A DNA stretch of 64,000 nt from Streptomyces sp. CB01635 (lineage in GTDB: Bacteria; Actinomycetota; Actinomycetes; Streptomycetales; Streptomycetaceae): contig NZ_NNBL01000036.1 of assembly GCF_002803065.1 (NCBI RefSeq), positions 29,006 to 93,005 of the forward strand. The letters run 5' to 3'. Positions 1-7,789 of the stretch are shown piece after piece. The first letter of the stretch is position 1; each line of letters begins with the position of its first letter. The translations under genes and the position numbers were made by a program. The notes beneath the pieces are model-generated. The model made no database searches and was not told the origin of the DNA. It was given only the letters and a program-made list of their open reading frames with translations.

Positions 1-9
1 CCTGGTCGG

Positions 10-28
10 CCTCGGGTCCAGCCCGAGG
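10..28. terminator. GC-rich hairpin, possible terminator
   Basis: CCTCGGG at 10-16 pairs perfectly with CCCGAGG at 22-28 around a 5-base loop. No T-run follows. It may be a factor-independent-like terminator of whatever lies left of the window. Confidence 0.35.
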
Positions 29-121
29 CTCCCGGCGAGAGGCCGGTCGACGACATCACTTGCGTCGCCCGGGTGACATGAGGCATGTCGGGCATTTGCC
101 TCCCGCCCTGGTTGCCAGAAG

Positions 122-1771
122 ATGCACGGCATGGTTCCCTCCCTCCCGTCCTTCGTGCCGCGCCGCACGGCCCGGCTCGCGCCCGTCCTGAGTGCCGCAC
201 TGGCACTCGCCCTGACATCCACGCAGCCGGCTCAGGCCGCCCCGGAGGAAGACACCAGCGGACCCACTCGCGCCGAGGCGAGCGTCTCGGCATACCTGCG
301 AGGCGTACGCGACCGGCCCGAAAAGCTGGCCGCCTTCTTCAGGGCCCTGCCCAAGGGCGCAGACCTCCACAACCACCTTTCGGGCGCGGCGACCACCGAA
401 CTGCTGCTGCGCATCGCCGTCGAGGCCGACTACTGCATCGACACGACCACTCTCACCGCGAGCGCGCCGCCCTGCACGGAAAACACCCGCCCCGCGGCCG
501 ACACTCTCACCGACCCCGCCTTCCGGCGTCAGGTCATCCGCGCCTGGTCCATGCAGGACTTCACGCCCAGCCAGGGCGAGAGCAGCCACGACCACTTCTT
601 CGCCACGTTCGGAAAGTTCGGCGCGGTCAGCGGACTCCATCCCGGCCGGCTGCTGGCCCAGGTCTCCACCTCGGCCGCGAAGCAGCACCAGTTCTACCTC
701 GAGACCATGTGGACGCCCGCCTGGTACGCCGCTGACGCCCTTGCCACCAAGGTCGGGTACCACAGTGACCTGGCCCTGATGCGCGACAAGATGCTGGCCG
801 ACGGCGGCATGGACGCCGTCGTCCAAGAGGCGATGAGCGAGACGGACTCGATGGTCAAGGAGTTCCGTACCGCCGCGCACTGCGATACCGACCACCCCGA
901 CGCCGGGTGCGCGCTGCCGGTACGGTTCATCGCCCAGGTCGACCGGGGCGGACCGCCCGAGCTGGTTTTCGCCCAGATGCTGCTCGGCGTGGAACTGGCC
1001 CGGCACGACCCCCGCTTCGTCTCGCTGAACCTCGTGGGCCCCGAGGAGAATCCGATGGCGGTCGCCGACTACCGCCTGCACATGCGCATGCTGAACTACC
1101 TGCGCGGTGTGTACCCCGACGTTCCCCTCACCCTGCACGCGGGAGAGCTCGTACCCGGCCTGGTCAAGCCCGAGGACCTGCGCTTCCACGTCCGCGACGC
1201 CGTGCTCACCGCCCACTCCGACCGCATCGGCCACGGCGTCGACATCCGCCACGAGGACGACTACCGGGAACTGCTGCGCCTGATGGCCCGGAAGCATGTG
1301 CTTGTGGAAGTCCCGCTCACCAGCAACGCGCAGGTCCTGGGTGTCACGGGCCCGGCCCACCCCTTCCCGCTGTACCGGGCGAACCACGTTCCGGTCGCCC
1401 TGGCCACCGACGACCAAGGCGTCGAGCGAACCGACATCAGCCGCGAGTACCAACGAGCCGCACGCACCTACCAGCTGGACTACCCGGTGCTGAAGGACCT
1501 GGCCCGCACCTCCCTGGAGTACGGCTTCCTGAGGGGCCGCAGCCTGTGGCGCGACCGCAACGGCCACCAGCCCGTCCCCGCCTGCGCCGGAGACCGCCTC
1601 GGCGACGCGACCCCCAGCAAGCGCTGCGCCCACTTCCTCGCCTCCAGCGCCAAGGCCACAGTGCAGTGGAAACAGGAAGACGCCTTCCACGCCTTTGAAC
1701 GCACCTTCGCCGCCAGAGCGCCACAGGCCGCATCCCGCACCACCAACACGCGCGCCGACGCCACACGATGA
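122..1771 (+). CDS. Secreted adenosine deaminase (ADGF/ADA family)
   Basis: Probable exported adenosine deaminase, converting (deoxy)adenosine to inosine outside the cell. The 549-residue product has a basic N-terminus, a hydrophobic stretch at about 18-32 and an AQA-type signal peptidase site near residue 40. ADA metal and catalytic motifs are present in order: the first metal ligands in DLHNHLSG (His83, His85), LTLHAGEL near 337, RIGHG near 368, and the late aspartate in ATDDQG near 429. The length fits the large secreted ADGF-like branch rather than the roughly 350-residue cytosolic Add. ATG 122 and ATG 131 are both possible starts and only shift the pre-signal region. It stands alone, with transposon debris downstream. 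The family is clear; substrate range is inferred. Confidence 0.9.
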   Translation: MHGMVPSLPSFVPRRTARLAPVLSAALALALTSTQPAQAAPEEDTSGPTRAEASVSAYLRGVRDRPEKLAAFFRALPKGADLHNHLSGAATTELLLRIAVEADYCIDTTTLTASAPPCTENTRPAADTLTDPAFRRQVIRAWSMQDFTPSQGESSHDHFFATFGKFGAVSGLHPGRLLAQVSTSAAKQHQFYLETMWTPAWYAADALATKVGYHSDLALMRDKMLADGGMDAVVQEAMSETDSMVKEFRTAAHCDTDHPDAGCALPVRFIAQVDRGGPPELVFAQMLLGVELARHDPRFVSLNLVGPEENPMAVADYRLHMRMLNYLRGVYPDVPLTLHAGELVPGLVKPEDLRFHVRDAVLTAHSDRIGHGVDIRHEDDYRELLRLMARKHVLVEVPLTSNAQVLGVTGPAHPFPLYRANHVPVALATDDQGVERTDISREYQRAARTYQLDYPVLKDLARTSLEYGFLRGRSLWRDRNGHQPVPACAGDRLGDATPSKRCAHFLASSAKATVQWKQEDAFHAFERTFAARAPQAASRTTNTRADATR

Positions 1772-1877
1772 TTCCCGCACAACCGAGGGGGTCCAAGTGG
1801 CCGAAGTGAAGTTGGTGGCTCAAACGTGCGCAGACCAGCCGATTCCAGAGGGTCGGGGCTGCTGACCTGGGGCTTCG

Positions 1878-2012
1878 TCATCCTAGGCCCCCGCTCACAC
1901 CACACGGCGCCCCCTTGCCTGCGGCCTGCCGGTCGGTTTGGCCGATCACGTACTCCGCCAGGTTGTGCCCCACCGCGAGGACCGCCCACACCGCCCCGAA
2001 CGTCGTCAGCGC
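1878..2012 (-). pseudogene. DUF3307-like membrane protein scrap
   Basis: A minus-strand frame reads AVGHNLAEYVIGQTDRQAAG, resembling the HxxADYxLQTDxQAxxK signature of DUF3307 phage/plasmid-type membrane proteins. It has no start or natural end, and its 5' side abuts the plus-strand Tn3 remnant near 2015, as expected from a recombination scar. The identification rests on one short motif. Confidence 0.3.
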
Positions 2013-2023
2013 CGCGACCGGCT

Positions 2024-2190
2024 CGATCTGGCGCTGGTGGTAGTGCTGAAGAGCTACCAGAAGCTGGGCTACTTCCCGGACTTGGCCGAGGTTCCGCCGC
2101 TGGTGGTCGAGGCGAACGCGTCCGGAGCCCGGGTCGGGTACGGACGCGTGTCCACCCAAGGGCAAAGGGTCTCAACAGGTTTTTGGACAC
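2024..2190 (+). pseudogene. Tn3-family transposase/resolvase remnant
   Basis: One frame encodes LVVVLKSYQKLGYFPDLAEV followed by PPLVVE, typical of the N-terminal DUF4158 region of Tn3-family transposases. It then runs directly into RVGYGRVSTQGQ, the start of a serine resolvase. The resolvase piece lacks everything after its catalytic-Ser region. Both genes have been deleted down to tags and fused in frame. A dispersed end repeat (2369-2451) lies just downstream, so both may come from the same decayed transposon. Confidence 0.6.
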
Positions 2191-2368
2191 ACCAAGTTAA
2201 TGACACCCCGGACACCCTTCTTGGACACTGCAAGCCTGTTCCCCGCCCGCGGCGGGTCGCGTACAGCATGTTGTCCAACAACCGATCGATTGTTGGACGG
2301 TGACGACCACTACGAAGGCGGAGCCGAGCAGTGCGACGACGGTCTAGATGATCGATTTCAAGGGATCG

Positions 2369-2451
2369 TGTGGGATCTCAGATTGGCTGGCCGAATCTCA
2401 CGGCCGGTGGCCATTCCGCGGCCGATCGGCCACGGAACTGAGACTGGCCGG
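2369..2451 (+). repeat. Outer inverted repeat, left copy (A)
   Basis: About 83 bp opening with TGTGGGATCTCAGAT and closing with CTGAGACTGGCCGG. An inverted, imperfect copy lies at 6037-6119, and a shorter relative at 27532. It overlaps the last codons of the HxlR gene, so the C-terminus of that regulator is encoded by the repeat. The outermost GGGATCTCA resembles a transposon terminal repeat. Confidence 0.7.
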
Positions 2452-2850
2452 GCGGCTTGTTGCGCTCAGCCGCTCCGTGGCGGACGCCCCGCCACCTGCC
2501 AGCCGCTGTGTGATCCGGTCGAACAAGTCCGTCAGCGGCGCACCGACGTCCTGGCCGAACTCAGTCAGCCCGTAGGTGACTTGGGGTGGCGTCGTCGGCT
2601 CGACCTTCCGCCAGACCAGGTCGTCCTGGACCAGTGCGCGCAGTGTCTGAGCGAGCATCTTCTCGCTGATGCCCTGGATGCTGTCGCGCAGCTCGTAAAA
2701 CCGAAGGTCGGTGCTACGCAAGGAGATCAGAACCCAGATACCCCACCTGCTGGTCACGTGGTCGACCACGTCGCGCGCAGGGCAGTCGGTGTGAAACACC
2801 TCATACCGATTGCCCGCCTCGGCCTGCCTCAGCTGCGCGCCTTCCCTCAT
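2398..2850 (-). CDS. HxlR-family transcriptional regulator
   Basis: A winged-helix regulator of the HxlR/YodB type, which typically represses a neighbouring oxidoreductase gene in response to thiol or electrophile stress. The 150 residues include the family Cys in TDCPARDVVDHVTSRWG (about 22-38), the helix-turn-helix around RDSIQGISEKMLAQTLRAL and the wing with VTYGLTEFG. The C-terminal 30 or so residues (Thr/Ser/Arg-rich) are read through repeat A and are probably not ancestral. It is divergent from the NmrA-like gene at 2943, with 92 bp between starts and a CTTAC-N5-GTAAG dyad between them, so it probably controls that gene and itself. Confidence 0.88.
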   Translation of the reverse strand: MREGAQLRQAEAGNRYEVFHTDCPARDVVDHVTSRWGIWVLISLRSTDLRFYELRDSIQGISEKMLAQTLRALVQDDLVWRKVEPTTPPQVTYGLTEFGQDVGAPLTDLFDRITQRLAGGGASATERLSATSRPASLSSVADRPRNGHRP

Positions 2851-2876
2851 GTCCGGAGCTTACCTCTGGGTATGTT

Positions 2877-2891
2877 CTTACGAAAAGTAAG
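2877..2891. promoter_or_regulatory. Probable HxlR operator
   Basis: CTTAC-GAAAA-GTAAG is a perfect 5-bp dyad in the gap between the divergent HxlR and NmrA-like genes, matching the spacing and AT-rich style of HxlR-family operators. A further CTTAC half-site lies near 2859. Confidence 0.6.
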
Positions 2892-2942
2892 CCTGCCTCC
2901 TAGCGTCAATTGCCGTAGTGCACAACGGACTAGGAGCTGAAC

Positions 2943-3782
2943 ATGATCGTGGTGACCGGGGCTACCGGGAATGTGGGCCGGCCTTTGACGCAGGCCCTGG
3001 CCAAGGCGGGCGAGCAGGTGACGGCGGTGTCACGGCACGCGGCGGCAATGCCGGACGGGGTCCGGCACGTGCCGGCTGACTTGGCCGAGCCGCAGGGCCT
3101 CACCCCCGCATTGGACGGGGCGAAGGCGCTGTTCCTCCTGCTGTCCGGCGACCTGCACGCCCCCGAAGCCAGGCCGACCGACCTTATCGATCTGGCTGCT
3201 GCCAGCGGGGTCCGCCGAGTCGTCCTGCTGTCTTCGCAGGGCGTGGCGACGAGGCCGCTCGGCCCGTCGCGGATCGCGATGCGCGCGGTGGAGGACGCGT
3301 TGAGAGAGTCCGGCCTGCACTGGGCCGTCCTACGACCGGGCGGCTTCGCCTCCAACGCCTTGGCGTGGGCGGAGTCCGTCCGCACGCAAGGAACGGTCGC
3401 CGCACCCTTCGGCGATGTCGGGGTGCCGATCGTCGACCCGGCGGACATCGCCGAGGTCGCGGCGGCCTGCCTGCTGGACGACCGTCACACCGGCGGAATC
3501 TTCGAGCTGACCGGGCCCGAGGTGATCACGCCCCGTCAGCAGTCGGAGGCCATCGCCGCGGCGCTCGGCTCGCCGGTGCGGTTCCACGAGCTCACCCGCG
3601 AGGAGGCCAAAGCCGCGATGACCCAGTTCGTGCCGCCGGAACTCGCCGACGACACCCTGGACATCATCTCCGCCCCGAACCCCGCCGAACTGCGGATCAG
3701 CTCGGACGTGGAACGAGTCATCGGCCGCGCCCCGCGCCCCTTCAACAACTGGGTCGCCCGTAGCATCGCCGCCTTTCGCTGA
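2943..3782 (+). CDS. NmrA-like NAD(P)-binding protein (atypical SDR)
   Basis: A 279-residue NAD(P)H-binding protein of the NmrA/QorB/azoreductase-like SDR group. The N-terminal GATGNVGRPL (about 6-15) is the nucleotide-binding glycine motif. VVLLSSQGVA and LRPGGFASN follow the NmrA pattern, and the classical YxxxK dyad is absent. ATG 2943 directly follows GGAGCTGAAC, giving a fair ribosome site. Divergent transcription from an HxlR regulator suggests a redox-responsive quinone or electrophile reductase. The reaction itself cannot be read from sequence. Confidence 0.88.
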   Translation: MIVVTGATGNVGRPLTQALAKAGEQVTAVSRHAAAMPDGVRHVPADLAEPQGLTPALDGAKALFLLLSGDLHAPEARPTDLIDLAAASGVRRVVLLSSQGVATRPLGPSRIAMRAVEDALRESGLHWAVLRPGGFASNALAWAESVRTQGTVAAPFGDVGVPIVDPADIAEVAAACLLDDRHTGGIFELTGPEVITPRQQSEAIAAALGSPVRFHELTREEAKAAMTQFVPPELADDTLDIISAPNPAELRISSDVERVIGRAPRPFNNWVARSIAAFR

Positions 3783-3896
3783 GGCACAACTCAGCCGAAG
3801 CGCCCGGGCAGCCTCGTGCGACCACGGCCGCACGGGGCGGCCCCGTCACCGCGTACCACCAGTCAGAGCTCAAGAGCGGAGCGACCTGACAGGGGC

Positions 3897-4003
3897 CTAC
3901 TGGTGTCCTGCGCCGGAGATCCGTTGGCAGGAGCGGGCGAGGAAGTCGAGGATCTCTTCGGCTGTTTCGGTCCAGGTGAACGGGGTTGAGTTCTCGTTCC
4001 ACA
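3897..4003 (-). pseudogene. IS630-family transposase C-terminal remnant
   Basis: The minus strand encodes WNENSTPFTWTETAEEILDF and a tail ending CQRISGAGHQ-stop, the usual C-terminus of Streptomyces IS630-type DDE transposases. Nothing upstream of this tail is recognisable. Confidence 0.65.
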
Positions 4004-4110
4004 TCTATCAGCACGAACCCGACGGCCTGCCTGCCCTGCTGCCTGAGGTGTGTCTGCACTGGGACCACCAAACCGTCGGCCGGCGACGCGAGCGCGCGCA
4101 GCAGAACATC

Positions 4111-4456
4111 CGCATGGACTTCCTGATGCTCCTGCCCGTTTGGCAGCGCGTTGTATTCGAAGTCGACGCGAGCCAGCACTTGGTGCACGTCAATCCGGCG
4201 TACACCTCCCGCACCTGCGCCGAATGCGGGCACATCGAACCGGGTCTCCCAGGCCCGTTTCGTATGCCGGTTCTGCGGTGTCGTTGCACACGTGGACTGG
4301 AACGGCTCCCGCAACATCCGCCACCGTGCGGAAGAGTTGTGGCGACGCGGGGCGCAGTCAACCGCCCCAGACCCGCCCCCGAACACCGGGCGTGGGACAG
4401 GACCTAAACCCAGCACCACAGCCAGTGGCGCCCCTTGTGCAAGCCCGGGACTCTGA
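4111..4456 (+). pseudogene. Frameshifted TnpB (IS200/IS605 OrfB) 3' remnant
   Basis: The first zinc-ribbon half, NPAYTSRTCAECGHIE, is in one frame. The second half, FVCRFCGVVAHVDWNGSRNI, follows in the next frame, so a frameshift lies between about 4225 and 4255. The Asp in HVDWN corresponds to the third RuvC catalytic residue. Upstream RuvC segments are missing. The remnant ends next to a hairpin that resembles the right-end hairpins of the two fuller TnpB elements in this window. Confidence 0.75.
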
Positions 4457-4463
4457 GTCCCGG
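4445..4463. repeat. Right-end hairpin of the dead TnpB element
   Basis: CCGGGACT at 4445-4452 pairs with AGTCCCGG at 4456-4463 over a 3-base loop, followed by TCGTCAAC. Position and shape match the CCCGGTCGT-TC-ACGACCGGG hairpin plus AGTTGAC at the right ends of the elements near 15.9 and 34.9 kb. Confidence 0.6.
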
Positions 4464-4475
4464 TCGTCAACATGG

Positions 4476-4568
4476 CCTCGGACTCCTACCTCGGACACCA
4501 GGCGCAAAGTAGGTGCGTCTTCGCTGGTCAGCGGTTCGGTCGACGGTGAGGGGAGAACACTGTCACCG
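4476..4568 (+). repeat. Inner inverted repeat, left copy (C)
   Basis: About 93 bp containing CTCGGACACCAGGCGCAAAG. A closely similar inverted copy is at 5878-5972. By eye identity is very high over the central 50 bp and lower at the inner edge. The pair brackets the MJ1316/2H gene. Read on the minus strand it looks weakly coding (SEDAPTLRLVSEVGVRG), so it may be a duplicated gene fragment. Confidence 0.75.
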
Positions 4569-4725
4569 GCTTCGATGAGCCGGCGCACCGCCTCGACGGC
4601 GGTCGGCTCGCCCCAGTCAAGATTGGCGAGCGCCTTCTCGGTCGCGTCGCTGCAGAAGGCGTGGGTGCGGGCTCATGACTTCGTTGCCTGCCGACCGGGC
4701 CGGCCGAAGCCTGTGCCGCGTCTGA

Positions 4726-5589
4726 CTAGAAGGGCGGTGACGGCGGAGGGGTGCCCGGAAGGGCCGGATTCTCCGGGTGCCGTATGTCGCCGCTGCCGAG
4801 CAGGACGCGGGCCCGGACCCGCATCGGCTCGTCGCCGTGCCGGGAGAGCACGACCAGTTCGTCGACCCGGGTCGTCATGGGGCCGAGGAGGGCCTCCACC
4901 TTGCGGGCGAGGAGGTGCGGGTCCGGGGTACGGCCGAGGGACAGGTGCGGGGTGAAGTCGTGCGAGTGCGATCCGCACAGCGGGAAGCGGAGCTCCAGGG
5001 ACTCCCGCAGCCGTGCCCAGGGCTCGTGGTCGGCGGCGGCCGGGTCGAGCCAGACGGTGGCGTCCTCGCGGTGTCCGAACCAGTGGACGCCCGCCAGGCG
5101 GGCGGTGAACGGCGGCGTCTCGGCGAGGGCCGCGGCGACCAGCGGCAGGGCTCGGGCGAACTCGGTCTCGGGGACGAAACCGAAGAGCACGTTGACGTGT
5201 GGCGGCCAGCGGCGGATCTGCCGGTCGTGTTCGCGGCGAATGTGCTGGATCGGCGGCCACAACTTTGCCGGCGGCCGCCAGGCGACGGCGGTGCGGTTCG
5301 TCGACGGGACGGCGAGGACGTCGCAGGGTGCCGGGGCCGGTACGGGACCGACCTGCTCGAAGAGGGTCTCGTCGAGCCGGTCGACGCCGCAGGCGCGGTC
5401 CCAGACGACCTGGCCGTCCGCCTCGAAGAACACCACCCGGTGCCACGGGATCTCCCCGCCCGGCACGAAGTCGCCAAGCAGGATCCGCTTCGGCGGGGCC
5501 CCGCGCTCGGCGACCCCCATCACGAACCGCTCGGGGTCGAAGCGCGGGTCCCAGAGCACCCGGTGGTAGATCTCGTCGCTGGTGTGCAC
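4726..5589 (-). CDS. MJ1316 RNA end-recognition + 2H phosphoesterase (2'-5' RNA ligase-like) protein
   Basis: A two-domain RNA-processing protein. Residues about 5-75 (DEIYHRVLWDPRFDPERF to GDFVPGGEIPWHRVVFFEAD) match the MJ1316 domain proposed to recognise RNA cyclic-phosphate ends. The C-terminal half is a 2H phosphoesterase of the LigT/2'-5' RNA ligase type, with two H-x-S/N motifs: PHVNVLFGF and PHLSLGR. In longer actinobacterial relatives these domains follow a nucleotidyltransferase; here they stand alone. GTG 5589 is preferred because AGGTGG lies just upstream and the MJ1316 domain starts at once; ATG 5664 would add unrelated residues. Expected role is hydrolysis or sealing of 2',3'-cyclic RNA ends. 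The gene sits inside nested inverted repeats. Confidence 0.82.
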   Translation of the reverse strand: MHTSDEIYHRVLWDPRFDPERFVMGVAERGAPPKRILLGDFVPGGEIPWHRVVFFEADGQVVWDRACGVDRLDETLFEQVGPVPAPAPCDVLAVPSTNRTAVAWRPPAKLWPPIQHIRREHDRQIRRWPPHVNVLFGFVPETEFARALPLVAAALAETPPFTARLAGVHWFGHREDATVWLDPAAADHEPWARLRESLELRFPLCGSHSHDFTPHLSLGRTPDPHLLARKVEALLGPMTTRVDELVVLSRHGDEPMRVRARVLLGSGDIRHPENPALPGTPPPSPPF

Positions 5590-5877
5590 GTCAGCCACCT
5601 GCCCTCGACTATCAGGGTGACGCGCGCCCGGTCGACCCTGCAAATCAACGCCCGGCCCGCCCACCTCGCCGCGGTTACGGCAGGAGGGCGAGAGACAGCG
5701 GCGGTTTTCGCCCCGAGACTCCCACCTCGGACAGGGGACAAGTAACCCGCGAGTAGGACTGTTGACGCCCGCCGTTTGCCGACTTTGATTCCCGACACGG
5801 TTGCCGACACTGCCGACCTGCGGAAACTCTCTGGCCGGCTGAGTGTCGACAGACTCTTGTTTCCCAGTACTTGTCCA

Positions 5878-5972
5878 TTGCGGCTGGTGACGCGTTCTTC
5901 CCTTGCAGTGGGCCGGACCGCTGGCCAGCGAAGACGTACCTACTTTGCGCCTGGTGTCCGAGGGAGGAGTCC
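5878..5972 (-). repeat. Inner inverted repeat, right copy (D)
   Basis: The inverted partner of the repeat at 4476-4568. The shared core on this strand reads ACTTTGCGCCTGGTGTCCGA. It lies only about 65 bp from the outer repeat copy B. Confidence 0.75.
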
Positions 5973-5995
5973 GGGGTCCAGATGGCTAGGAGGGC

Positions 5996-6025
5996 GGCGC
6001 CATCACCCTTGTGTGTGATGGCGCC
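5996..6025. terminator. Strong hairpin between repeats D and B
   Basis: GGCGCCATCAC at 5996-6006 pairs perfectly with GTGATGGCGCC at 6015-6025 over an 8-base loop. There is no T-run. It could be a bidirectional terminator or a structural part of the repeat end. Confidence 0.45.
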
Positions 6026-6036
6026 GGGACCTCTGA

Positions 6037-6119
6037 CCGGCCAGTCTCAGATTCGTGGCCGATTGGCCATTGGGTGGCCACGGTTCGTGAGACTTGGCCA
6101 CGGGATCTGAGATCCCACA
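6037..6119 (-). repeat. Outer inverted repeat, right copy (B)
   Basis: The inverted imperfect copy of 2369-2451. Reading the minus strand it opens TGTGGGATCTCAGAT and closes CTGAGACTGGCCGG. No matching 5-bp direct duplication was seen in the bases just outside the two copies. Confidence 0.7.
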
Positions 6120-6265
6120 GCTGGAGGTCCGCCAGGGGGCTGGATGCCTGCCATGCCCCACGCCGTGTGGTCCGGTGCGATCAGCTTTGGCCTGGTCACT
6201 TCTCTGAACTGAGCCAGCCCGGTTCCGCCTGTGAGCCTGTCCGCCCCTTTGAATAGGGTGAGCGG

Positions 6266-7369
6266 ATGCCGCACAGCCTTCCTCCCCTCATTCCCGAGAC
6301 GACGGCACTGTCCGTCGCCGGAGCCGGATTCCATCGGTACGGGATGGGTTCGGCGCTCATCGCGACGGGGGCGGACGCGACCGTGGTCATCGTCGAGGCC
6401 GGCGACAGTCCGGGGGTTAGCGGCGTTCAGGACTCCACGAAGGTGCTGCTGCGTGGGGACACGGTTCCGGTGCTCTACCCACGGTTCGACTTCGAATCTC
6501 CACTACCCATCCGGCTCTTCGCGCGTATGGATGGTGGCTGCCTCCCCTTGGGCGCCGCGCGGTGCAGGGGACTGTCGGATCCTGCCAACTTCGACTACGC
6601 CGCATTGGAGCTCGACCAGCCGCTGACCCGCGAGATGCTGGACGTGGTCCGACCGGTCCCAGCACCTGGTGCGGTGCCGGATGTGGACTGGGTCGACCAC
6701 GTAGACGCGGATCCGATCCGGGCTCTGGAGTCGTTCGCCCTCGGTTGGTTTCCTGCCGAGGAGCCGGAGCTGGCCGAGGAAGGGAATGCGGCGGGCGAAC
6801 TGGGCAGCCTCCCGGAGGCGTTGGTCGCCTTCCGCCGCGTGGCCCGTCTCCGCCCGGCACTCCGCAGGTTTCATGATCCAGTGCTGGAGCAGCCCAAACG
6901 TGCTTCCGGGCCGTTCGGCGACCGGCTGGTCTTCGCCGTGCAGGACGGGGCCGGCATGGACTGGTCCATTCCGTGGCCGGTGGAGGGACCAGGCGTAGCA
7001 GATCCCCGCGTGTGGTGCACCGATGATCCCTGTGGTAGCGAGCCGGAGGCGTTCATCGAAGAGGAGCCGCTGAGCCGCTTCCTCCTGCAGTTCACCCTCT
7101 ACGAAGCCACGATTGCTGCCCCCTACCAGGCGTGGACCTACTGCATGCCTACCGCGCGTCTGGACACGTTGTGGAGCATGCTGCGGCCCATACCCCTGAG
7201 TCCATTTCTGCCGACCTACACTGCCGAGAAGTTCTTTGTGGCCCCGGGGCTGCTGATGTCAGCCAGCATGGATGAGAGCGAGGCGGTCGTGGCTTTCGGC
7301 GCACTCCACCGCGCAACCCTGACGCCCTTGCTTGAGCACGGATTCCGCTGGTCCCGCTTCGATGGGTGA
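6266..7369 (+). CDS. Hypothetical protein, no recognised family
   Basis: A 367-residue acidic cytosolic protein with no signal peptide or membrane segment. It is rich in Trp, Pro and acidic residues with scattered aromatic clusters (MDWSIPWPVEGPG, ADPRVWCTDDP). No catalytic motif was recognised. Codon use is typical of the host and the frame is unbroken, so it is a real gene. Two shadow-free features support it: a GTGAGC-rich leader and a stop followed by unrelated debris. The style recalls SUKH/immunity-like proteins common in actinomycetes, but that is only an impression. Confidence 0.75.
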   Translation: MPHSLPPLIPETTALSVAGAGFHRYGMGSALIATGADATVVIVEAGDSPGVSGVQDSTKVLLRGDTVPVLYPRFDFESPLPIRLFARMDGGCLPLGAARCRGLSDPANFDYAALELDQPLTREMLDVVRPVPAPGAVPDVDWVDHVDADPIRALESFALGWFPAEEPELAEEGNAAGELGSLPEALVAFRRVARLRPALRRFHDPVLEQPKRASGPFGDRLVFAVQDGAGMDWSIPWPVEGPGVADPRVWCTDDPCGSEPEAFIEEEPLSRFLLQFTLYEATIAAPYQAWTYCMPTARLDTLWSMLRPIPLSPFLPTYTAEKFFVAPGLLMSASMDESEAVVAFGALHRATLTPLLEHGFRWSRFDG

Positions 7370-7455
7370 GGCGTGTCCCCATGGCGGGCCGCCGGCACTT
7401 GTGGTTCATCCCGTGCTGCGAGGGAATTGGTCCGTACGTGCACCACGTGCGGAGA

Positions 7456-7690
7456 TCAGGGCTTCTTCCGCGGGGCGGGCGGGCCCAGGTTCACTGGTCC
7501 GCCGAGCTGTACGGCGTCGATCTGACTGATCTTGGAGTCCGCGCCGGCCAGGCTGACGCGGAGTCCTTCGATCTCGCCCAGCCAGCCCTCACTCTCAGCT
7601 TCGGCGATGCGGTCGATGAGGTTGTCCCGGATCTCCACCAGTCGACCGCGCTGGGCTGGGTCGGGGCGGAGGAGGCAGCAGATGGGGGAT
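7456..7690 (-). pseudogene. Tyrosine-integrase C-terminal remnant
   Basis: The minus strand encodes LRPDPAQRGRLVEIRDNLID, then RIAEAESEGWLGEIEGL and a SLAGADSKISQIDA tail. This matches the coiled-coil extension found after the catalytic domain in many actinobacterial site-specific integrases. The catalytic R-H-R-Y region is absent. It lies directly downstream of the subtilase gene in the same orientation. Confidence 0.5.
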
Positions 7691-7789
7691 GAGGTGGAGC
7701 GCCGGCAAAGCCTCCGGGAAGTCAGGTCCCGCATGGTCGGGTCCGGAGGCGGCCTGACTGCCTGCGGACTGTGCCTGGGAATGACCAGC

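Noticed and set aside
56..1780. 574-residue minus-strand open frame opposite the adenosine deaminase
   Set aside because: It is the GC-bias shadow of the real gene: Gly/Val/Arg-rich, no domain, and the plus strand has clear ADA motifs.
5690..5960. tRNA-like or structured RNA in the gap after the 2H gene
   Set aside because: No cloverleaf could be drawn and no TPsiC-like GGTTCGAATCC motif is present. The conserved part is explained by inverted repeat D.
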